64,000 nucleotides of DNA, taken from Lycocorax pyrrhopterus obiensis. Lineage: Eukaryota; Chordata; Aves; Passeriformes; Paradisaeidae. The translations under genes were made by a program, and so were the position numbers. This document shows positions 52,501 to 61,500 of this stretch, piece by piece. The first letter of the stretch is position 1; every line of letters starts with the position of its first letter. The notes under the pieces were generated by a model. The model was not told the DNA's origin, made no database searches, and was given only the letters and a program-made list of their open reading frames with translations. The DNA lies in NCBI GenBank assembly GCA_014706295.1, contig JACSVZ010000004.1, positions 14,084,484 to 14,148,483 of the forward strand. Reading direction: 5' to 3'.

Positions 52501-55500
52501 GAGGATTATCTTGTGGACAGTCTAAATTTTGCTCTGTTCCTCTCCTCCTCGGAATACTAGATGTTTCTATCTTGGCCCATTTCCAGCATACAGAGCCACA
52601 CTGTATGAGATAAACCAGCTGAAGGGACCCCAGTCTGCTTAAAACACATTAAAAGGATGCAAGCTAGGTTGTCTTTCATGGGAGCTTTGAAAAGATTAGT
52701 TAGGCGCAATCCTTAAATCTTAAGCAGTATAAATACCTTACAGTATTTGAAAATGTTTTCCCTGCCATCTCATCTGCAAATCAGTGCAACTGTTTCTGGC
52801 TTTCCTTGAGCAATAAACCCCTGAGAAAGCTCCTCTGAATGGAAATACTTCTCTGCAATGCCTTTCAATTATTCCATCAAAGATATTTTACTGCCATCCA
52901 CAGGCTGAGCCACCAGTCTTCAGTTCAGTGAAGAATTGCAAACAAGGCATATCATATGCTAATATAAAAATTTTAGCTTATAACTTTTTTTCCACCTTTT
53001 TGGAACTGGAGCATGTTGCCTCTCAGGAATACAAAGGGCTGCTCCAGTGCTCCTATACAGCACGAGCTGTTCAGCTGCAAGAGTCAAGGGTGTTAAGCAC
53101 TTCATCAGCTGTAGTTAAGATGGGTTGTGTTTTTATCTAGGGAATAATTACAGTGATGCTGTTTCCCCAGGGATTAAGTTAGTCCCGTGTTTGTATAGGA
53201 ATCACTTTCTCTGCCACAGAAACTGTGGTGCCCATGAGGCTGAGTGTGTCACTCCTTGTGACAGTGAGGAGCAGCAGCTCAACTTGGGAAAAAAACAGAA
53301 ATATTCTCCAGGGACTATAGGGGGTTATTGCACAGCGCATCAACTCACAACTGGAGGGATCTTCCCTGAGTGTTAATGCCCCTGCTCTCAGGAAGAAACA
53401 GATGAAACCTTTAAAGACCATAAGTGGTCAAGAACTCAGTTTCAGGAAACATCCAAAATGTGTTTTTTAACACCATACAAAAGGTTGGTGTTAGTTGATA
53501 ATTGATAGACATGTGATTTTCTCCTTACTCGATTTCAGAACCAGATTTTTTCTAAGATCCCAGTCCAGGAAGGAAAAAAGGAGGCAAAATAACCACACAA
53601 CATTCCCCTTTTGACCATCAGAACCTTAGATGTGTTGTTGTCATCTTGGAACTGTCCATTTCTTTTCCCTCCTCTTAAGCCCAGGAAAATAAAGTCCTGA
53701 TTTAAAAGGCTTATCATAAATGTGGAAGCAGAGAACTTCCCTCTTTGCATCCTGCCTAAATGGCGATTCTTGGTTTTATTTACTACCACATTCACAGCTG
53801 CAGTACTTAAATCCCATAAAGGAGCGTAAAAAAATTTCATTAAGCCAGACTCAAGCTAAGAAGTGAAGGCTTGGACCTTCTCTGAAGGCAGGAGAATGGC
53901 TTCTCCTGTACCACTCTTGCAGCTTCCAGAGCACTCTAGGACTTTCCATGAGGTTTCTCATTCCCACTGTGGCTTCTCCCATCCTTGAGAGCTCAGATGA
54001 GACTACCATCTGAAAGTCTGTGACAATCAGGACAAAGCAGCTCCCTTTATCCTGCTGAAGAAAAATACAGTGCTGCATTCAGATGGCCTCCAAGCTTGAG
54101 CTCCATACCAAACATGGCCAAGGAACTTGACTTTTGGACAAATGTCTCTCCGTGGGTTTGGACTGCATGAATCGCTACAGCGAGTTCTGTATGTTCGTAT
54201 TTGCCTGTTGTGTTTGCCCATGAAGCACCGTGGGGAGGTGTGGCCGGATGTCACACCTTTTCTCCATACAGTCCTGCTCCTGGGTGTTGGCTGCTGACAG
54301 AAGGGCTCCTTAGGTGACTGAAAGGACAGCTCCTTTTGGGCAGTCCTTTTGCCTGTCTCTCCCTCGGGCAGAGGACAGCCAGTGGGAGGCTTTTCCTCAA
54401 CCCCCCTCCTGCCAAAACCAAGCAGAAGCCTCAAATTGCTCCTGGAGCTCAAGTTAGAGGTTCCAAGCCTGATGCCTCCTGCCACCACTCATGTAGGAAG
54501 GGAGAGGCCTGGGTGAGGCAGAACGTAAGTAGGATCAGAGCTCTTTCAGCTGAACAGTCTGTAAGCTGCTTTGCTGCTGGGCAGATCTGGTCTTGTGCTT
54601 TTCTAGCAGAACAGCTCATTTTGGGGTTTTTCATTGACCAAAGCTGTTGAAATAAAATCGTGCTAGACTAAATCTATTGCTGGCATACTTCCACTGGAGT
54701 CCTTAGCATTACTGCAAATAAGAGCTTGGCCTCTTATGATTTCGAATCATGCTAAGCTACATTAATCTGCTAATGACTCTGGAAATGGCTCCTTTAGTTC
54801 ATCCCCACAGATCTCTATTCCTGTCTTTTCCCTTGAAAAGTTTCATCAGCTGGATCAGCTGGAGAAACACCTGCTCTGTCCACATGCTGGAGAGACTGCC
54901 TGTGCCCTTCTCATCCATCAAGGAGATGGATAACACCTCAAAACAGTCTTTAGTCACTACACTGTCTCCGTCCATGACAGCGTGTCAGAGTCTTAATTGA
55001 AACACAGAGGAAAGAAAATTTAGAGGCTGGATCCTGACAGAGGCTCTCTGGGCAAGAGTTGTGTTGTGGGAGAAAATCCAAGTGTGGCTGAGGAGTGAGG
55101 CTCGTGGAATCCACCTGCGTGATCGTTCTTTATCTCCTTGAAATCTTGCTATCGCCTAAGAATATTAGCAAATTCCCCATGTTGAATCTCTCCTCCCACT
55201 GACTGCAGGACTAGCTATACTCCCCAAGGACTTGCCCTGCCACTGGGAAATCCAGCCACTTGGTAGCTTGTTTAACAATGTGCACCATTAGCCCGAGGCA
55301 GTTCAGGAGAGAACTTGCACAATATCCACACTTTAGGTTAATTCCTGTGCTAGTTCAGGAGGATTTTTCTTGACATGGACATTAGTGCTTAAAGGAGGCT
55401 TGTTATTTTATTTTCTCTCTCTCTTTTTTTTAAAAATACACTTTTTAAATTTTATTTTATTTATTTGCAGTTCTGGCAATATGGAGAATGGGTGGATGTA

Positions 55501-58500
55501 GTGATAGACGACCGACTGCCACTCCTAAATGGAAGATACCTGTCTGTACACCCCCGAACTTCCAATGAATTCTGGCCATCCTTGCTGGAAAAAGCATATG
55601 CCAAGTAAATATACCTGGTCTGTTCTTCCACCCAGTGCTGAATGCTTTCTGTGGGTGGTTTCACCCTCTGCCTTGTGCAAAGCACACAGGGAGGAGTTCA
55701 GGCTGGCAGCTGCCTGTGTGGTGCTGTGCTTACGCAGGGAACCATGGCTGCAGCAAACTTAGGGCCAACATAAACTGGAGATGCTGGTCTTGGGTTAGAC
55801 CTAAATGGACCCAGTCCTAAATCAACTCTGGGGTGTTAATGCCTGAGAAGAAAACTGAACAGGGCAATGGCTGGTGGCACAGAAAGACCTGGAATCTCCT
55901 CCTGATTTTAGGCAAACTCCTTTGCCTCTGTTTTTCTTTCCATGTTGTCATCTGTTTAAAACTGCAGAGTCTAAGTATGGATTACTTGTGTTTACAGTCA
56001 CTAATCAGAGATCATGTGGCTATTTGGAGCAGGCAATGAGAGGAAGCATGACTGAAGAACATGCCCAGGCACAACACATGCACTCCTAGGACTCTCTGAT
56101 CAGCTCCTACTTCCCAGAGAGCTCTGACTCTTAGCTGAGGTCCCCAGAGTATGCAGGGTAAATAATGCCTAATAAAGAGATGATAATTTTAAAAAATCCT
56201 CTGGGGAGGGAAGGGATCAGACTGTGGTCCCTTAGCATTTGCCCATTTTCCATTATTAAAAACGTTGAAGAAAAAGTCCTATGTTAGGTGTGGTATAAAG
56301 GGCTGTAATTTGGTACCTGAAGCTGGTGTAGTATTTGCAATGCAGTGAGGAGAAGATGAAGAAAAGAGATAACAATTTTGGCAGATTTGGTCAGGTATGT
56401 TAAATGTTAAAGCAGCATGAGAGCGACTCAGGAACAAGATGCATTTTGCCCTGAGATATCTCAGAAAAGTTGACTCAGGATTCAGTATCAATTCCCTGCA
56501 TAAGATTTTAATTACAATGCATACCAAACCTCTATTAAATTAAAGTTGCAAGCGATGCTGTTTATGAGATTCCCATTTGAGAAGTTATTCCCCAGTGCCC
56601 AAGACAAATTCTTTTCATCAGTGTAGGACAAGGACAACTCTTCAAAATACAATTAGCTGCAGACTTCATTTGATTACATTCATTAAATACAGTGTGTATG
56701 GTGGGGTTTAACAGCATGCTCTACCTGCTCTAAGTACGGCATGTTCCAGCTTATTTGCTGTCTCAATAAAAACCACACGATAAAAACAACAAGGACTGTG
56801 TTGGCAATATTAAATTATTATCCTATTACTGCGCTCGAGCAGAGTGAACTGGGAACAGTGCTGAGAACTCGTTTCTGCCATGCCCTGGAAGCATGGGTAA
56901 AATACCTTCACCTCTCTTCTCCTTTTTCTCATTTGCAAAAGGAATACTGGCCATTTTTGTGAAGAAACATGTATAAGTATGATGTAGAAACTAACAGTTC
57001 AGCTCCATTTGATCTGAAACATCCATTTGAACTAGTCACCCTTGGCTCCCTTCCTGTTCAGAAAAAGGAAACTGGGTGTTTCAAGATGAGATGCAGCTCC
57101 TCTCCCTAAAATGCCTGTGTTGGCAGGAGATGCACCTTATTATTTTCCACTGTCTGTAAATGGCTCTGGACAGCTGCCTCAGATGGGGATGAATACACAG
57201 AAAAAGCTCCCCCTTTGTCTCATTCCTTCCACAAGGCATGTGTTATGCCTGGCCAAGTATTCCGATCACGTTTCCTTTCATTACCTGGCCACAATGTCTG
57301 CACACCCCGGGCTCCCCTGTGCTCACCACCTCGATGCACATGTTCATTTTTAAAGCAAGCACTGTGCATTGTTTATGAAAACACAATGTAAGAACTAATG
57401 AACTTCCCTCTCTCTCTTTTTTTTTTTTAATCTTTTTTAATTTTCCCACAGGTTGCGGGGCTCCTACCAGAACTTGAATGGAGGCTACCTTTCAGATGCT
57501 TTAGTAGACCTCACAGGTGGGGTCCAAGTGCAGTTTTCATTGAAGGATCCACCTCCTGATCTGGAGGAGATCCTGAAAGCAGCTGACAAATCTCGGTGCC
57601 TGATGGGGTGCAGCACCTCAGGCCAGGTGAGTGACAGGGCCAGTCACATGCCCTGTGCCTGCCTTGGTTTACTGTGTTTGCACAAAGGTTGCTCTTTGGA
57701 GTGGAAAAGGAAGTCCATAATCACTCTGTAAAATAGTTACACTTTATGGATGCCCGAAGGGATCTTGGCAGCAGAAAGTAAATAAGGTGGTTTGGTAAGG
57801 AATGTAAAGGCATTTGGGCAGGTGTAGAATTGGTGTGTCAGAGAGGGGGCTGTGGCTTCTGTCCTGGCTAATTCCAGTGCAGTAGAGTGCTGTCCTCTTG
57901 CAGCAGGCCTGATTTTGGCCTCGTAGCTGTTTGATCAACTCTGGCAAGGCCAAAACACACCTCCCTTCTGTAAGAGGGTGTAATTATCTCATGATGGCTT
58001 GTGGGCTGCTGGTATTAATGCTGGGAAGTTGCAAAAGGCTTTGTGGTACTCAGCAAGTACCTTTGATAAAATGTCCCCAAGGCTTCCCTTACGGCATGTG
58101 ACATGTGACTGCAAGGTGTGTGGCACTGCTCCTGTGGTGCCTGCTTCCTGAGGATGTGAAGCTTGGCTGCTGCAAACAAGCCAAGGACTATTCCTTCAGC
58201 TCAGGTGGCTGACACTGGGCTGTGAGGGGCAGGGAAGTTCTGCACTCCCCAGTCTGACTGCAAGTCACCCAGTCCAGGTCATTCTGCAGCTGCAGCTGCT
58301 CTGGACCATGGAAGAACTGGCGAAGAAGTGTAGCTCTGTAGCTTTGTTAAATTTCCTGGCTTGCTTATGGCTGCAGCGGGAACAACACCCACATTCCTGT
58401 GGAGTATCTCAGTATCTGAGAGACTGCTGTGGTCAAACCCGGGGCTTTGTTTAGTGCCGTGGCAAATGGCAGTTCTGGGAGCTGGTGGCTATGTCTTTAC

Positions 58501-61500
58501 AGTGTGGCAGAGAGCTAAAAGCTGTGCTTTCTCCCTTCTGCAGGCAACGAGGAACGTAGAGCTGAGGAATGGGATTGTACAGGGTCATGCCTACACCGTC
58601 ACCGGAGCTGTGAAGGTAAGATCAGGGACTTGTTCCTGCCTGGAGATCTTGTACTGATGATCCACTACAGGGCAGTTGCCCTGCTGTTCCAGTCAGAGTG
58701 ATTTGAATGAACTTCACACTTAGGAGGGAGAGCACATAGTTCAAATTCCAAGAGATGGAAGGATTTTGGCACAACAAAAAGAGGAAGAATATCTGAATCC
58801 ATAATGTTTTCTAATGGAAAATGCAACTTGAATTTACTTTTGGTTTGGGACACTTCAGCAGCAAATACAACATTTCTGGAGATTTTCATTCCATGCTGAC
58901 TCTTAAAAAATGTGCTTTTCTGTTTCAAATGGAAGTAGAAGCACTGGCTGAAATTGTGGGATTTGTCATATGATGCAAATCTACATTTGTTCAGCTCAAT
59001 CACAAGCTGCCAAAAATCACTGTGTGAAAAGTAAATCGCTGGTTCACGAACAATGTTTCTCCATCTTTTAAAGCTGTTGTACTCATGCAGAACTGCTCCT
59101 GGCTGGATATTAATATTGATGATCTGAGAACCAATTTATCACATGGATCAAAAGAAATTAGGATTTTTTACAGCCAGAAGTCAGAACATGGCTTAGCCCA
59201 GTAAGCTGTAGTGCACACAGGGACAGTTAACAGTGAGGAAGGAAACCAAACAATAGCTATGCTGTCAAGCAAGATAGCTACAACACATTTGAATCTTGGA
59301 ACCTAAAGTACTTTGGAAAGGGGATGTGGCTTTCCCTAAGCTATTTTCTCCCTTATCCCTCTCTCTTTGTTGGTTTTCTGTGTGAGCTTGGCTTTGGTTC
59401 GTGTCCCCTCGTGCCATGGCATGCTCGGTGCCATCGTCACAGTCAGCGTGCTGCTTCTTGGAGGACACTTGCTTGTAGCCAAGGGGCTGCAGAACGGAAA
59501 GATGGGGCTGCCAGCCTCCAGAAAAGGCCCCAGCTGTCTCTTTGCAGGGAAGGGGCAGAAGAGTCCCCAGTTCTGTTGGAGGAGAAGCAGGCTGTTCCAG
59601 CCTCCTGCTGCTCCTGATGTGTGCAGATAGAAGAAACAGTCTTTGCCCCACTTGAAGCAGTGCCAAGGCATCCAAGGGGTTGTCCTGAGGGGAAATGATT
59701 GGAGGCTGGGCCTTTGCCTGGGAAGAGACTGCCATGGTACTCTTTCCAACACTGCCTGTGTGCATAAGGAGAGCCAGAAAACAAAGGTTTGCTTCTCCTT
59801 CCCACTTCCACCATGAACTGGCAAAAGTTAATTGCCTCTGACTTAAATCAGTGGCAGCAAAAGGAGGAAAGCACAGAAACCCCAGCTGTTGCAAACCACA
59901 GTGCTGTAGATACAGACCCACAGATTCTGTTTATTATCAGCTCTCTGTGCTGACTGTTGGCTTTCACTCCAGGCAGTCTGGTGACCTCGTTCCTCAAAGT
60001 CTCTGCCTTTGCTGACTCACAGCATCAGATGTGCAGAATTAGGCACTGGAATTTCCCAAGGCTGTTGAATTCATGCAGTGTGACAGGAATGCTGCTGCTT
60101 CTCTCTGTGTCAGCTATTCACTATCCTCAGGAAAGCAAAATGGGCGCAGTTTTCTCTCACACATCACTCCTTTGCAATGTAGCAGAAGGCGCTGATTTTT
60201 CACTGCTGGGAAAATGAGATCAGAGGTTAAACCTCGTCTCTAAGGTGCAGAGGAAGATCCATTTTATTACTCGTCTCTTCACTGAATATCACAATTGTGA
60301 AAAGTTGTGACTGAGTTTGTTTTTCTTTCCTCTTTACAGATCCCCTACAAGAATGGCTGGAAACATATCGTCAGGATCTGGAATCCGTGGGGCCATGGGG
60401 AGTGGAAGGGGCCCTGGAGTGATGAGTAGGGTCTTAAAGCTTTAATGTCAGAGAGAATCAATCTTTTATAAGAACTTCTGCCTCACACTCATTTTAACAA
60501 AATAGATATTTCCCAATCAGTTCATTATAAGCATTATTTCCATCTGCATAGAAATCCAGTCCAGGGAAAATTAATGCAGCCTCTCTAGGCTCAGGTGTCT
60601 CTTCTTGTCTATGTGGATGCATTTTACCCAGTGCATAATTCTACATAAGTCATGGATGAAAGAGTTCTTTCCTGGAGTAAGCTCTGACCATGTCCCTAGA
60701 TGCTGGCTGGGTGCTTCTATTGAATTCTCCTGCAGCAATCACACATCCACCTTCCTCCTCTTTCTCCCGCTCCCATGAGTCTGACTCTGGGAAGAGGATG
60801 GTTAGATGAGTCCATGGAGCAGGGCAGTATTGAACACAGAGGGACAGAAAGGGTCCTTAGTTGTTGCAAAGTGCCAGGGAATGGCTTGAACTTTTGGATC
60901 CTGCATGCAGCTTTGGGGCTGCAAGGACCACTTTGCTGCCTGTGTGGATAATCTAACATCTCTTTCCTAAGGGAAGGAATGATACAGACTGCAACAGTGT
61001 TTTGTAAATAAATAGATGTTAGTTTTCCTTTTGGAGCTGCATCAGCGTTTCCATGATTAGAGAGATGTTCTTGGGTTATTTAATAGCGTCCCACCCCTCC
61101 CTGTTGCTAGGACCACACGCAAGCACTCTGCTGAGAAAAGTCAGGCTAGAGTGTTGCATCTGGAAGGGCTGGTGGATTGAGCAGAGGTGTCTGAGGCTGG
61201 GATAACAGCTCTCTGCTCAGACAGCATCCTCCCATCCTTTTGGAAGGGTGAACTACAATCCTAACTGTAATTGAAATGTCAGTAGCATGTTCACAGGTAA
61301 GCTGCACAGATCAATAAATTATTGATTCACATGCTGTTTATTTATCTTAAACTCTGCAGAAAGCACAAGTATCACTTAATTATAAACATGCTGCTTGGAA
61401 ACAACACATTTGACTGGGTAATGTGCTCTCTACGTGTCAGTGTAATATCCGTGCTTCAGAGTGCTGTGCCTTGGTGCCTCACTAACCCCTCCAGCACGGG

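Larger units (their letters stand above)
55605..57451 (+). other. CAPN13: CAPN13 intron 4 (1,847 bases)
   Basis: The intron holds two MIR-like pieces (about 55,895-55,965 and 56,885-56,945) and ends in a long T-rich tract before acceptor ttttcccacag. There is no gene inside. Confidence 0.8.

Noticed and set aside
59265..59921. 218-codon minus-strand open frame, the longest in the window
   Set aside because: It lies in CAPN13 intron 6, overlaps two other long minus-strand frames, has no domain, splice context or recognisable similarity, and fits a stop-poor stretch rather than a gene.
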